From assembly GCF_030272615.1 (NCBI RefSeq), contig NC_081413.1, positions 560,021,945 to 560,085,944 on the forward strand: a stretch of DNA of 64,000 nt, written 5' to 3'. This DNA is from Cryptomeria japonica. Its lineage: Eukaryota; Streptophyta; Pinopsida; Cupressales; Cupressaceae. The notes under the pieces are model-generated. The model did not search any database, was not told the origin of the DNA, and saw only the letters and a list, made by a program, of their open reading frames with translations. The stretch's first letter is position 1; each line of letters begins with the position of its first letter. This document shows positions 22,517 through 35,396 of the stretch, one piece after another. The position numbers and the translations under genes were made by a program.

Positions 22517-23030
22517 CTGGCACATACACACAAATTTAAGTTTTATAAATGAAAAATAAAAATTACATTAAAATTGATAAAAGTATATAAAGTGGAAAGC
22601 TTAAACAGCCAGCACATTATTCAAGCATTGCCGGCACACAGACAGACTAATATTCATTGAAATGAAAAGCTTTGATTTGATGAAACAAGTAAAGTACATA
22701 CAGCATAAACTTAAACAGCTTATATCTGGAATACTTAAAACTTTCATATTACAAAAGCCTAGTACATAAAGCCTAAAACTTAAAACGGCTGACATGTTAT
22801 TTAATATCTGGAACATTTGAAGTCTCAAATTACAAACAACATGCCTGGAGTACACACAGCATAAAGTTTAAACAGTCTCCATACTATTATTATGGAGAGC
22901 TTCTGGCAAAAGGTTTTGCATTTCAGGTGACAATCCATACTCCATAGTCAAAAATTAACATCACTAAAATAAAATTTTCAAATTTCAAATGACAAACACC
23001 TGGCCAGCTGTCTACTTTTGGGCTACTTAC
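22517..23030 (-). other. Intron 1 of the CCD1-like gene
   Basis: The 514-bp intron runs from the GTAAGT donor at 23030-23025 to the CAG acceptor ending at 22517. It contains short local repeats of a CAGCATAAA(C/G)TTTAAACAG-like phrase near 22700 and 22860. Confidence 0.75.
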
Positions 23031-23240
23031 AGGAAGATGTCCCACGAAAGTCAAGTTTGGATTGGGGTCGGTCTCCTCCACGGGGGCGAAATTTCCCAGG
23101 AGATAATGTAGTGGCTTTTTGGAATGCCCATACAAACTCTTCACCACTATTTTCTCCACAATCTCGATCAGCCATGAGACAAGCCCGCCACTGGGGCGAG
23201 GATTCACAGCCTTGCAATCCTCTTCTCCCACAGTCCCCAT
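23031..23240 (-). CDS. CCD1: CCD1-like carotenoid cleavage dioxygenase, exon 1
   Basis: ATG at 23240-23238 opens 70 codons ending at a GTAAGT donor. The protein shows VNPRPSGGL, VEKIVVKSLYGHSKKPLHYL, LGNFAPVEETDPN and VGHLP, the N-terminal signature of CCD1. CCD1 enzymes are cytosolic non-haem iron dioxygenases that cut carotenoids and apocarotenoids at the 9,10 double bonds, giving ionone-type volatiles. The four iron-binding His residues lie in later exons and are not in this window. No plastid transit peptide is evident, as expected for CCD1. Whether the full gene is functional is unknown. Confidence 0.87.
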
Positions 23241-23275
23241 GTCAAACCAAAATACTAAACCCTCTCCTTATCTGC

Positions 23276-23287
23276 ATTATAAATAGC
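23276..23287 (-). promoter_or_regulatory. Putative TATA box of the CCD1-like gene
   Basis: GGGCTATTTATAATG on the minus strand lies about 40-50 bp upstream of the ATG at 23240. That spacing would give a very short 5' leader of about 10-20 nt. Position and sequence are suggestive only. Confidence 0.4.
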
Positions 23288-23699
23288 CCAAAAATCATCG
23301 TTCCTGATCATTCTAATGGGACAGGGACCCATTCACATTGGAAAGGTCGATGGATTTTTTTATCACGCACTTTCATTCGATACGACAAAGATAATAATGA
23401 TTTACGAGATCTTTTTAGCCCTGCTTGAGACGTGCTCACACTTATTAAACTTCTATTTATTCCGCTGTAATGAATACAATCTACATTGATGCCATATTTG
23501 GATTCTAGCTTTTGTACCCCCAATAATGTCTGACGCGTGTTTGTCGGTACCATTAATTAAAACGGGATGATAATTATCTGCATAATTTTCAGTGATAGGG
23601 TTTACTGTCGAGGATTTTATCGAATGATCATTGACCAGCAACTGTATTTAAGGATTTAATGAGCAGTGATTATGAATGAATTACTTCCACTAGGTTAAA

Positions 23700-25560
23700 A
23701 TAATTCATTTCTGTCAATATTTGTCTTCTTTATGTCGATCATTTTGGTATCCTGAGCACCTCAATTTCTCAAGAATCTCCAGGCTGCACAAAATGTGAGA
23801 ATTGAAAGAAAAAAATATTTTGGTTTTTTTTTTTAAAAATTACATCTAAAAAGATTTGTCGTAAAATTTTTAGTGTGTACAAAATTAGGCTATATCTAAA
23901 AAGATTTCTTTTAAAAGTATGTTTTTCTGAAGTAAATTTATAATTTTGTTTGTCTTTATATATTATTGTTGATAAGAAAATTAAAAAAATAGATGTATTA
24001 TTATAAAAAATAATTGTTATGATTTTATGTTTTAGGTTGTATTTGTATTGTAGTGAATGCATTTGAGTGAACAAGTGAAACATGTAATTAAAAAGTATAG
24101 TTGTAAAAAAAATAATAATAATTAATTGATTTTGATGTAAGGTTGTGTCTATTTAGAAAGTTTGAACCACCTTTTTACAAAGTATTGTTAATACACTTTA
24201 CATATGGCAAGCATTAAGAAGTTGTTTTATATTGTATAGAATAGAGTCAAGGTGATTTTCATATCAAATATATTGTTATAATTATAATGTAGAAGAAAAT
24301 ATATCTTTTAACATAGTAATATGATAAGATTATAGTGGTTGCATATATGACTAGAATTGATAAATTTGGTGATGATGTAAAAGTAGAAGACAATTGATGT
24401 TTACACAATAGGAATGGTCATGTTTATAAATTGATCATTTTTTAAAAGTAATATTTTATATATCTTGTCATGAATATCTAAAATTAGTAAGTCATGTAGC
24501 AATATGTTTTGTATTGTAGGATTGCTAAAGAAAATAAAATTGTGTGTAATCAAATGAGTGCTTGTACAACTACCATATAAAATATAGAATTTAACTATGT
24601 ATTTCATTTTTTATAATTGTTATATTTGTTAATGTTGATGAAGTTGTTATATCTTGAGTATATGTAATCTTTTTTTCAATTTAGGAGAAGACAAGGATCA
24701 AATAGATAGAATTATCATAAATTGAGACATGTGTAAACAAAATGATCTCATAATAGTCAAAAGAGATAAGGAGTAGCAAGAAACTCACTATAAATGTTAA
24801 CTTTGTTTCTCTATTATAGTTTGCAAATACGAAGCAATGACATGTATTAAATCATAGTTATGTAAACTATCTTTTATTTATACTTCCAAGCTACGATTAT
24901 TGAACAATAAAATTGAAATAGACAAAGAGGCAATATAGTACAATGTAACTAAGGTTTTTCAAGTGACCATATCAATTATTTATGGAGGGGTTTCCTACAA
25001 AAGATCCTTAAGAAGTGCCTAGGTTGTTGATAGAAGAATTGAAGTACTATTTGTCAACTAGAAATTTATTAATGACGAGTGTGTCATCCATGCGACATTT
25101 CTCCAATGCATTTGTTGTTGCTAATTCAAGTACATATATTGATAATTTGAGTCTATCAAGTTCTATATGTTGGTATATTACACAAATTACGTTTAGTGTT
25201 ACTAGTACTACATGTGGGAATAGTAGTACTAGCCCTATATTCAAGGATATTAGCATAGTCATTGCCAATGCTTTTGTTGTTGTTGGGGTTGGATGGAGGA
25301 ATGAACTTCTTGATTATCTAATCCAATAAACCTAAATCTATATAGGAACTCTTTTCAGTTATATTTTCAATGTTAAATTTGAATAGTTTTGATGGCAATG
25401 GTGCTACAAATCTCATATGAGGGTGTAATAGTAAGCTCTTCCAATAAATAAACAAGACAATGGTTTTCAACTTGGTTTGGGAAAGTGAAGTGATGATAAG
25501 GATTTTATTAAGAATATTGGTGGTGGAAAAAGAAGAATAAATAATAGATCTCAAGGATGG
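23700..25560. other. AT-rich non-coding DNA
   Basis: Homopolymer-rich, very AT-rich sequence with no recognisable gene, LTR or terminal inverted repeat. Open frames here are short and without motifs. Confidence 0.5.
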
Positions 25561-25583
25561 ATAGCAACATGGAAATGAGCATG

Positions 25584-26941
25584 ATATTTGACTGTGGATG
25601 GTAGATTTACAAAAACTTATAACTATCATTTCGCTATCCTAAACCATTTCCGTCATGGGGCCAAAATATCCTTACCCTTCTATTTAGCTTCCTCTCTAAA
25701 CGAGAGCCTTGTCAACTATGCTAAAAAGCCTAGCTCCTATCCTTTAGCTCACCAGGGACTCATTCTGCTTATATATGAACATATTAAGGATAAGGCTAGG
25801 GCAACCAAGGATGATCCTTTGATCATCAACACTCATATATCTGAGAAATGCAAAGACTCTGATTCGAATGGGGATCAGCCCAACACCCATACCCATAAAT
25901 AAAGGAAAGTTGAAACAGAGCATGAAGAAAAGGGGGTGCATTGTGATGAAGATGAGGGAAAGGATAAGGACACTGATACTGAAATGGAGCCAAACAAGGA
26001 TGAGAACTATGGTGAAGGGGAGGAAGGGGGTAATTCTGAGAACCCTCACTCTAACCCTAAGGGTGCAAAAAGCAAGAATGAGGCTCTGAATCCTAAGGAG
26101 GGTGACAACCCTAATGCTGAGGAGACTGAACAGAGCAAGGACTTTGCGGATACCATCCTAGACATCGCCCGCAACTGCACCCTTGAATTCTTCAATTTTC
26201 AGAAATGGGTTGTTGAAAACATCACCAGCATGCACGGTAAGCAAAGGGAGCTGGAAGATAAGATCAATAAGCTAATTAAGATGTCTAACTCTGGGAAACA
26301 GAACGAGGATACGGAAAACAATGAAGTGGATTAGGAAATGGAGATGGAGGACTGGCTGGAGAAAGATCTGATAAAAGGCGACCTGAAACATTTGGAGGAT
26401 GTTATTAAAACTATGAAAGAATAGGTGGAGGAGGACAAAGACAACGTCAACACCTGGATTGCCCATAATGAGAAAGCATTGAAAAGCCTTATGAATCACA
26501 GCCTCCAAGTCCTTAAAGTTTCTTCCCAGAATATGAACGCGCTAGTGGATCATCTGGAAAAGAAAAACCAGGAGAAGAACCTGGTAATTATAGAAGATGC
26601 TCCAACTTCCAGCCCAACCCACCAGAACACTAGGCGCAGAACTAGGCAGACTACTGCTGAGAAGGACACGAAAATGAAAGAGAGTCAGATTGGAAAGGAA
26701 AACAACGACCTGAGGGAAGTGGCCAAGGCAATGATGCTTTTGGTGCAGAATTTTGAGGAAACTATGAAGAGTTTTTAATTTTCTTGTAATGCTGGGCTTG
26801 GGGTCAATTTCTTGTTGTCCTTTTCTCTGCTGCTGGTTTTTTTGCTGGTCTTTTGCAGCTATCTTGTTTGTTTCCTTCTTGAATATCTTTCGAATGTAAT
26901 TGGGTTTCGAGTCCCTTAAAACCTGTTTTTACTTAATCAAA
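25584..26941 (+). mobile_element. 5'-truncated retroposed sequence with 18-bp target duplications
   Basis: The 1358-bp insert is flanked by identical 18-mers AACATGGAAATGAGCATG at 25566-25583 and 26942-26959. It starts inside an open reading frame (no 5' leader) and ends in a 3' untranslated tail finishing ACTTAATCAAAA. Long direct repeats plus 5' truncation are the hallmarks of target-primed reverse transcription (LINE insertion or a LINE-mobilised copy). There is no long poly(A). Confidence 0.85.
25588..26778 (+). pseudogene. Retroposed reading frame with three in-frame stops; protein unrecognised
   Basis: One frame runs without frameshift from the insert start to TAA at 26776, with stops at 25900, 26332 and 26422. 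It begins mid-protein (TVDGRFTKTYNYHFAILNHF, ISLPFYLASSLNESL). A very acidic Glu/Asp/Lys/Asn-rich linker follows, then coiled-coil-like segments (KQRELEDKINKLIKM, DHLEKKNQEKNLVI) and a basic patch (NTRRRTRQ). The globular first part is loosely like capsid-type or plant transposon proteins, but I cannot assign a family. It could be LINE ORF1, an LTR-element gag or a cellular mRNA copy. Confidence 0.65.
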
Positions 26942-26959
26942 AACATGGAAATGAGCATG

Positions 26960-27547
26960 GAAGGATGAAGTCATCAATAGTAGTTTTTTATGATGAATTT
27001 TAAGATTATACAATTTAGGTACAAATGGAGGAGAGATTTTAAGGTTGGTGTTGAGCACTACCAGATGCAAAGAGGGGGGGAGGAAAAGCAACATACACTA
27101 AAACTTAATCAGATTCAACCTTTTACTTAACATTCAATTCATTTACCATATGCATGAAAGTAAATTGTTGAAACCACAAATGAAACCATGCATGAACACC
27201 AAGATTTTTACGCAAAAAACCCAATTTGGAAAAAACCACGATGAGAACTATCTTGCTATATGATAATCAAGTTACAATGTTTAGGTCAGCGACCAAGGAG
27301 CTCATTGCTCCTGAAATGACTTGGAAGACTAAAGCTCACAACCTTAGGGCAAGATACAATAGGGACTTGCAAACACTAAAGATCACTTCTTTGGGGCAAG
27401 ATAAAAAAACTTATAATAGAGTAACATCAATAAGATTAAACTACAAAGAAATACATCTAGTGAAATGTTGATCACAATTTACTATACAAAACACATCAGA
27501 AATTATCTTCATTACTGCTCTAGTATACCTTTGAACCTTTATATTGT
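26960..27547. other. Unassigned non-coding stretch
   Basis: An AT-rich segment holding ACCAAGATTTTTACGC...AAAACCCAATTTGGAAAAAACCACG near 27200, a phrase reminiscent of plant retrotransposon LTR edges, but no paired LTR was found. The 81-codon plus frame at 27226-27471 has no motif. Confidence 0.4.
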
Positions 27548-28731
27548 TGTAGTGTCGTAAATTGTCACAATCCAATTTGCACCTCATGTTTGTGCTCCCA
27601 CTTTAGTGTGTCCTATCACCATCCTCTCTTTAGGTTCGTTCAGGCCCCATTATGCAACTTTGATGTCATGTACACCCATTGGTGGGTCCTATTGTGGGAT
27701 ACCATCCCCCTAGCTCCTTATTCTGGTCCTATTTCTAGAAGGTCCAAGGCACCCCAAAACACCCTAGTCCCTCTTGAGTGGGCCCGAATTTGAAATGGGG
27801 TAGGTGTTATATCTCCCCAATATAATTTGATTCTTGGGGCTACACATGATTGTTGGAGGGCAGCCTAATCGGTAAATTACCTAGGGAACCTTATATAAAG
27901 ACATCATATCAATTCATTTTGATATCCATGAGCTACCTAAAGTATTTGTGCATTTGTGAAGCATTCATCATCAAACATTTTTAGACATTCAAGGTTGTAT
28001 ATTCATCCTTCAAGCATTGTGGAACAAAGTTACATCAATCTTCATGTAAGCGTGTGTGTGTGATTAGGTTTTTTCATGTTCATGTGTTTTTCATGCCATT
28101 ACATTCAACATTTGTGATTACATTCAAAGAGAATTGCATCATCATCAACAATTGCAGATCTAAGGTATACCTCCTTAACAATTATTTTGGTATTTGCACT
28201 ATTTCATTCATGGTTAATTCCAAAATTGGGGTTTAACCTAAGGCAAACCCCTATCCCCAACATCTTCCCCTTTCTTTCTGTGTGCAGGAAATAGGTGTTG
28301 AGTTGTACTCAAGAAATCTGGAAGAGTCAATAGTGACGAACAATTCAACTTTCGACGGTGGAAAATTTGGAGGACCAGGGTGGATCTATGAGCACCTAGT
28401 CCCAAAAAATCAGTTGAACTTCTAAAGATAGGTTATAAACATCTTGTTTTGCTCATATCTTAGTTGGTGGCTCTATGGGACATCTATAGCTTACTATTCA
28501 TGTCATATTACTTCAATAATCCCTCATTTTACCCTAATTTTATAATTACATTGCAATTCAATTAAGAAAGAGGATAAACAATCTCCAACCAATTGAATTC
28601 AATCATAATTTGAGTCTCTTTCCCATTGAGATTGGGCCTAAATATATCGGGTTCAACCCTCTTTCATTTTTTTTTGCTATTTAGTGGATTTGCTTAATGA
28701 AACCCTAATTTCTAATTTTCCAACCATTACA
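27548..28731 (+). repeat. 5' LTR of the LARD-like element
   Basis: It starts TGTAGTGTCGTAAATTGTC and ends CCAACCATTACA. It matches 31546-31954 in its first 400 bp and 43054-43866 over the rest. A CCTTATATAAAGACATC TATA-like site lies near 27890. Confidence 0.85.
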
Positions 28732-28734
28732 TTT

Positions 28735-28750
28735 TGGTGAACCCGACTCC
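28735..28750 (+). promoter_or_regulatory. Primer binding site of the LARD-like element
   Basis: TGGTGAACCCGACTCC, three bases after the 5' LTR, begins with the TGG complementary to a tRNA CCA end. It differs from the methionine-type sites of the other elements here; the tRNA was not identified. Confidence 0.6.
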
Positions 28751-29179
28751 TTGCATGCTTATTTATGATTTGTGGTCTCAAATTCGATTGTTAGGCATTT
28801 GAATTTTTTTTTTCATAGATCACAATTACTTAAAATTTAGTGGTTAATTTCATAAAACCCTTAATTTGTTTTGCTAATTTTGGCTTTTGAGTTGCATTAT
28901 TTTCACTTATATTTTTGGATTTGATTTTAGGCACTCATAATGGAAATTACTAAATTTGATTTGTTTGTTATTTCACATATGATTACATTTATTTTTAGTT
29001 ACATTTATCATAATCATTTATTGGATAATGGCTTCTTTCATTTTACATTACATATTTTCATTCATAGTACTTTTGCATATTGCATTTTTAGGGTTTCAAA
29101 GATATTTTCTACTTGCAAATGATATCTCAAAGCTTTTATCCATATTATGTGTTGTTTTATGATGAAATTTTTAACAACG

Positions 29180-30390
29180 TGTATTATGTGTAGATCACAT
29201 AAAGGCTTTTGTAGACAATGATAATCCTAAAGATGACATCAACAAAGCTAACAATTGTACCTCTCCTAGGATATCTAATGTGAATGAGGAAAAATTAAAT
29301 ACTCTTATCAATGATCTCTCTAATGGAGAGAAAGAATTTAAGAGAAACATGACACCATCCTCTTCTCATAGGTATGCTCTAGCGCAAGGGGGACAAGAAC
29401 AAAATGTTGGTTTATCAATCTCATTAGATCCTCCTTATTCTCCTAGAGCTTATCTTAGTCATCAAAATATTTATAGGGAAGATGATATTATGCATTTTAT
29501 TCATGACCTATATCCTCATATAACATTAAGAAAATATGAAACCCTAGATGATAAGGATCTTCCCTCCCGACATATCAATGATATGAATAATGATGATAGA
29601 AAGGAGAGATTCCCTACAAAGGATATTCCTTCTTCATATAATTCTCCCTTTTATCCTTCCATGTGTCCTTATACTACAAATTTTAAAGAGATTCATGACA
29701 ATGGTCCTTCTTCTTCACAATTAAAAAGCTCTTATAGGAGTGGTTATAACATAATCTCAAAAACAAGGTTATAGTGGGCAAGCACTTGGAAAATATGAAC
29801 AAGGAATCAAAGTCCCTATAAACCCTCCTTCCCAAGCTAGTATCAAAGGTCTAGGACATCCTCACCATTCACCTATGAATGATCTTTTTAAAATTCAAAG
29901 ATTTAGGGAGTATCTTGCATCTAAAGGTGTTTCTTCCTCAAATAATCCTTTTTTCTCATATCATCAAACCCATGATCACCATGAAAATGATTATTTTGGT
30001 TATCAAAAGGGAATAAAAGAACTCATTCAATAATGATACTATCAAAATCATAGAAGATAATCCTTCTCCCTCTAGCGACCCTTGTCCTACATCTCAAGAA
30101 ACAAGACCTACTTCTATTTATTATCAAGACAAATTAGCTACTAGAATCATTTGGAGATTGAAGTATGATAAGAATGTTGTTTTTCCCTTAATTAGACTTA
30201 ATTTCAATTATAATAATAAATAAGATGATAACTATTGTCTTTTTTATTGTAGTTATTCTCATTCTCTTGGAAATTGTAAAGCCTTCAAAGCATTTGTTCA
30301 AGATCAATATGATAGAGATCACATAGCTCTTACAATTCATCTTTCACTTTTTCTTGGTGAAGAGGTAGTGACTTAGCATTCCATTCACCC
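29180..30390 (+). pseudogene. gag relic of the LARD-like element
   Basis: An open frame at about 29180-29774 (SISLDPPYSPRAYLSHQ, HDLYPHITLRKYETLDD) shifts into a second frame with YSGQALGKYEQGIKVPI and KGLGHP, a G-patch-like motif, near 29765-29860. A further frame near 30230-30290 reads YCLFYCSYSHSLGNCKAFK, with the Cys/His spacing of Tat-type gag zinc knuckles. A stop pair near 30031 and other stops disable it. No protease follows. Confidence 0.65.
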
Positions 30391-30429
30391 TACCATGTTT
30401 CTCCTCACCCTATGGAACTAGTAGTTAAC

Positions 30430-31545
30430 TTAATTGGGGGCTCTTTGTCATGAGTGGTGATGCTTTTTCAATAGCAATCATCTTGGGGCAGCAACATATA
30501 TTTTCCTTGTTTCCTCACTTGGGGGGAAAGGGCAATATAATTTCAATTCTCTCTTCTTTTTGAAGATTACTTTTTCTTTAGAGTTGTATTTTGCATATCT
30601 TGATGTCTTTTCTTGCATTGAATATTCCTTCATGCAAGTACATGTGTGTTTCTTGTTTAGGACCTATCTTTGCTTGAAGTAGTGCATTTTAATATGTATA
30701 ACTCTCTCCTTAGAGGTTGTGTGAATCCTTCTCATTGTCTCCACACTTGGGGGGCATTGATCTTTCGCTTATCCTTTATAAGGATCCACTTTTCCTTTAT
30801 TGAGTGGTGTTTTCTTATGATATGATATCATTCCTTATGTGAAGTTGCTTATTTTCTTAAGGATTCTCTCTTATGCAAGAGGTGTGTATCCTTAACTACA
30901 ACCTCTTCTACACTTGGTAATGTGTATCTACTATAAACAAAATCCTCACTTAGGGTCAAAAGTGTGTCACCCTTCATCAAGAATCACTTTTACCTAGTAA
31001 AGGGAGGAAGGTATGTATTCTTGTTCTCCTTCCTCTCTTTTGGTCGATGATGTTATTTTTGTTCAAGAAACTCCTCTTGGAGGTAGGTGTCTTTTGAGAG
31101 AAGATCTCTTCTCCTCCAAAGAATCCCTTTACACTTGTTGCAAGATATCTCTTTCTCAACTATATTTTCCTTCCTTGTAAGAGTAATGCCTCTTTATCTT
31201 GGATTTATGAACATTGTTTCCTAAAAGGATATATCAATGGTGTTGAAGGTTTGTATCCTTATTTCTAGCTTCCTTAAGACATAAAAATAGGACTATATTG
31301 ACATCTTAAGGGGGGCACATTGCATATCACCCTCTTTGTACTATATTTTGCATGTCTTATATGGGGTGTTCATTCTCAAAACAAAACACAACAAAGTCTT
31401 TGAAGAGGGTGGAAAATCTAAAGCCTAGTGGTTAGTGTATAAATCAAATAAAACACAAAATAATCCATTCAAATACTCGCTAAAAAGTAGAAAGATTGAG
31501 CGAGTATTTGTATAGGCTCATACTCCCAATAAAGTGGGGGCTAAA
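30430..31545 (+). other. Non-coding internal region and polypurine tract of the LARD-like element
   Basis: About 1.1 kb without coding signal, T-rich on the plus strand, with recurring CACTTGGGGGG phrases (near 30517 and 30745) and small palindromes such as ATCCTTTATAAGGAT and ATGATATGATATCAT. It ends in AAAGTGGGGGCTAAA (31531-31545), the plus-strand primer tract abutting the 3' LTR. Confidence 0.6.
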
Positions 31546-31954
31546 TGTAGCATCGTAAACTGTCATTGATCCAATTTGCACCCCATGTTAGTGCTCTAAC
31601 TTTAGTGTTTCCTATCAGCATGCTCTCTTTAGGTTCGTTCAAGCCCCATTATCTAACTTTGATATCATGTACACCCATTGGTGGGTCCTATTGTGGGATA
31701 CCCCCCCCCTGAATACTTATTTTGGTCCTATTTGTAGAAGGACCAAGGCATGGAATGCCCTAGTCTGGACTAAGGCACCCTAAAATGCCTTGGTCCCTCT
31801 CAAATGGGCCCCAATTTGAAATGGGGTAGGTATTTATATCTCCCTGATAGCATTTGATTTTTGGGGCTACACATGACCATTGGAGGTAAGCCTAATTGGT
31901 AAATTACCTAGGGAACCCTGTATAAAGACATTCTATCAATTAATTTTGATATCC
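31546..31954 (+). repeat. 3' LTR of the LARD-like element, left segment
   Basis: The first 409 bp of the 3' LTR, cut at TTTTGATATCC. The last five bases, TATCC (31950-31954), are the target duplication of the array that follows. Confidence 0.85.
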
Positions 31955-33153
31955 TGATGCAGAGCATCATGAAAATCCATAAAACCTTCATTCAAGGGTA
32001 AACTTTAAACTTGAATCAAGAGACATATAAAAAGATAAATCACTCTTCTCAACTTCAAAACAATTTCAAAGGTTATATTACATCCTTAAAACCATTCATT
32101 CAATATTTCATATCATAACATTCACCATAACATGAGAGAACAAATTCTTTATTGCCATGGAATACCCTAGTCTAGGGTTTCATCCCTTAACAACTGTTTT
32201 CACCAAAATAATCACAAAATATTCAATTCTTAACCAAATAAAGTAAGACCAAAAGCACTGGAAAGAAGATTCAGATTCCTTTCCAACACATATATCCTTT
32301 CTTCAATATTATCCCTCATGTGACCACACCAAATGCTACAACTGGGTTGTTGCTGCCTTCACCAATCTGCCTTTCACGGTGAACTGTAACAAATAGTCAT
32401 CCATAACTTTTGTATATCTCTAATAAAGAAAATCTCTTCGGTCATAATTTATATTACTGAGTTACACAAGTTATCTTAAAATTTTAGCCAGATCCAGTAG
32501 TTTAATCAAAAGTTATGATCATTTTTCCAAAATTGGGTAACCCTTGGCAGGGTTTTGACAATCATTGAAAAAACAAACATATCTTGCCAAATACTCCACA
32601 AAAATGCACAAGAAAGGATTCATCTGAAAGATATTTCATCAATATATCATTAAATAACATCTACATTAAAAATTACATCAAATGTGATCCTCCATGGATC
32701 TATGACAACCATAGATTCCTTAAAACCTCATGACAGTTTGAGGGTTTGATGGATAATCTTTGTCAAATCCCCTCCAAACTGATCTCCCTTCTTGATTTCG
32801 ACCAAACATGGTTTTATAAACCATTTCAAACTCCTTTCTAACTAATCCAACCACCTCATAACCAATGGATTTCATTTTTTACACTTTTGTTGCACTTTTT
32901 GGCAATATTGCAACTTTGCAATTTTTACAATTTTTGACATAAATGACTCGAACTCTTACATGGACACTTTTAAAACTTCAATATGGACCAAATATGATAT
33001 CTTTGGACAAAATGGCTCATTTAGCCTTACATATTATGATTCAATTGACTCAAATAACCTTAATATATTATGAATGACTCAAATACAATACAGTGTTCAT
33101 ATTATGACTTTTGACCTCCTGCTATGCTTGTGTGCTTAGGTGCCTTTGCACCA
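31955..33153 (-). repeat. Array LTR 1
   Basis: The 1199-bp terminal LTR next to the left TATCC duplication. Its first half shares variants with LTR 4 (CTTTTGTATATCTC type, GATTTCGACCAAAC). Its last part shares variants with LTR 3 (CAATACAGTGTTC, GTGCCTTTGCACC). Confidence 0.9.
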
Positions 33154-33674
33154 TACTCCCAACCTTGAAAAGTTTCCAAGTCCCTTGGAAACGTGGGTAC
33201 AATGACCTGCAAGAAAAATTTTGAGTGAAAATTTTCACCTTTGTCTTCATCTTTATCTCTTTATGCCTCTTTATGCTGTTGCTTCCTTCTCAAACAATCT
33301 CTTTGTGACTCCTACCAATATAGTTTGTAGTGGCTGCCATCCAAGTGCTTTTACCAGCTATAAGTCCACCTCTCCATGCTGCATCACCTCACCAACAACC
33401 TCTATGCCTCACCTAGGAGTTCTCCTCTTTTCCTCTCTCCCTAGTCTTTTGGCAACAAACTGAACCTCCTTCTTAGGCCCCTTGGACCATCTCCTATGGC
33501 CCCATGACAGACCTTCATGTCTGCCTTCTTGCAACTAGATGGACGAGCACCTTGCAACCAAAAACTCATCAGCAAAAACCAAATAACAAATCCTTCATGG
33601 CTAGGTCCTGGTGTGGATTTCCTCCTTCGGCGCTCTACCCACACACTAAGGCTCTTCTAGCTCTGATACCAATT
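33154..33674 (-). repeat. Array internal region 1
   Basis: A 521-bp internal region with the primer site TGGTATCAGAGC (33671-33660, minus) next to LTR 2. A 67-codon minus frame (33644-33441) starts MWVERRRRKSTPGPSHEGF and is open in all four internal copies, but no protein family is recognised. A plus-strand frame at 33221-33463 overlaps it. Confidence 0.85.
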
Positions 33675-34875
33675 TGATGCAGAGCATCATGAAAATCCAT
33701 AAAACCTTCATTCAAGGGTAAACTTTAAACTTGAATCAAGAGACATATAAAAAGATAAATCACTCTTCTCAACTTCAAAACAATTTCAAAGGTTATATTA
33801 CATCCTTAAAACCCTTCATTCAATATTTCAGATCACAACATTCACCATAACATGAGAGAACAAATTCTTTATTGCCATGGCATACCCTAGTTTAGGGTTT
33901 CATGCCTTAACAACTATTTTCACCAAAATAATCACAAAATATTCAATTCTTAAACAAATAAAGTAAGACCAAAAGCACTAGAAAGAAGATTCAGAGACCT
34001 TTCCAACACATATATCCTTTCTTCAATATTATCCCTCATGTGACCACACCAAATGCTACAACCGAGTTGTTGCTGCATTCACCAATCTGCTTTTCACCGT
34101 GAACTATAAAAAACAGTCATCCATAACATTTTACATATTTCTCATAAAGAAAATCACTTCAGTCATAATTTATAGTACTAAGTTACAGAAGTTATCTCAA
34201 AATTTCAGCTAGATCCAACGGTTTAATCAAAATTTATGATCATTTTTCCAAAATTGGGTAACCCTTGGCAGGGTCTTGACAATCATTGAAAAAACAAACA
34301 TATCTTGCCAAATACTCCACAAAAATGCACAAGAAAGGATTCATCTGAAAGATATTTCATCAATCTATCATTAAATAACATTTACATATAAAAATTACAT
34401 CAAATGTGATCGTCCATGGATCTTTGACAACCATAGATTCCTTAAAACCTGATGACAGTTTGAGGGTTTGATGGATAATCTTTGTCAAATCCCCTCCAAA
34501 TTGATCTCCCTTCTTGATTTCAACTGAACATGGTTTTATAAACCATTTCAAACTCCTTTCTAACTAATCCAACCACCTCATAACCAATGGATTTCATTTT
34601 TTACACTTTTGTTGCACTTTTTGGCAATATTGCAACTTTGCAATTTTTACAATTTCTGACATAAATGACTCAAACTCTTACACGGACACTTTTAAAACTT
34701 CAATATGGACCAAATATGATATCTCTGGACAAAATGGCTCATTTAGCCTTACATATTATGATTCAATTGACTCAAATAACCTTAATATATTATGAATGAC
34801 TCAAATGCAATAAATTGTTCATATTATGACTTTTGACCTCCTGTTATGCTTGTGTGCTTAGGTGCCTCTACACCA
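33675..34875 (-). repeat. Array LTR 2
   Basis: A 1201-bp LTR. Its first half is of the same type as LTR 3 (GATCGTCCATGGATCTTTGAC, ACAATTTCTGACAT) and its last part is like LTR 4 (CAATAAATTGTTC, GTGCCTCTACACC). Confidence 0.9.
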
Positions 34876-35396
34876 TACTCCCAACCTTGAAAAGTTTCCA
34901 AGTCCATTGCAAACGTGGGTACAATGACCTGCAAGAAAAATTTTGAGTGAAAATTTTCACCTTTGTCTTCATCTTTATCTCTTTATGCCTCTTCATGCTG
35001 CTGCTTCCTTCTCAAACAATCTCTTTGTGACTCCTGGCAATATAGTTTGTAGTGGCTGCCATCCAAGTGCTTTTACCAGCCATAAGTCCACCTCTCCATG
35101 CTACATCACCTCACTAACAACCTCTATGCCTCACCTAGGAGTTCTCCTCTTTTCCTCTCTCCCTATTCTTTTGGCAACCAACTGAACCTCCTTCTCAGGA
35201 CCCTTGGACCATCTCCTATGGCCCCATGACAGACCTTCATGTCTGCCTTCTTGCAGCTAGATGGACGAGCACCTTGCAACCAAAAACTTATCAGCAAAAA
35301 CCAAATAACAAATCCTTCATGGCTAGGTCCTAGTGTGGATTTCCTCCTTTGGCGCTCTACCCACACACTCAGGCTCTTCTAGCTCCGATACCAATT
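34876..35396 (-). repeat. Array internal region 2
   Basis: A 521-bp internal region. The primer site is mutated (AGCTCCGATACCA on the plus strand, one change). The conserved 67-codon minus frame is 35366-35163. Confidence 0.85.

Noticed and set aside
23018..23428. 136-codon plus-strand frame
   Set aside because: It is the shadow of CCD1-like exon 1 on the minus strand, whose family match and splice sites are clear.
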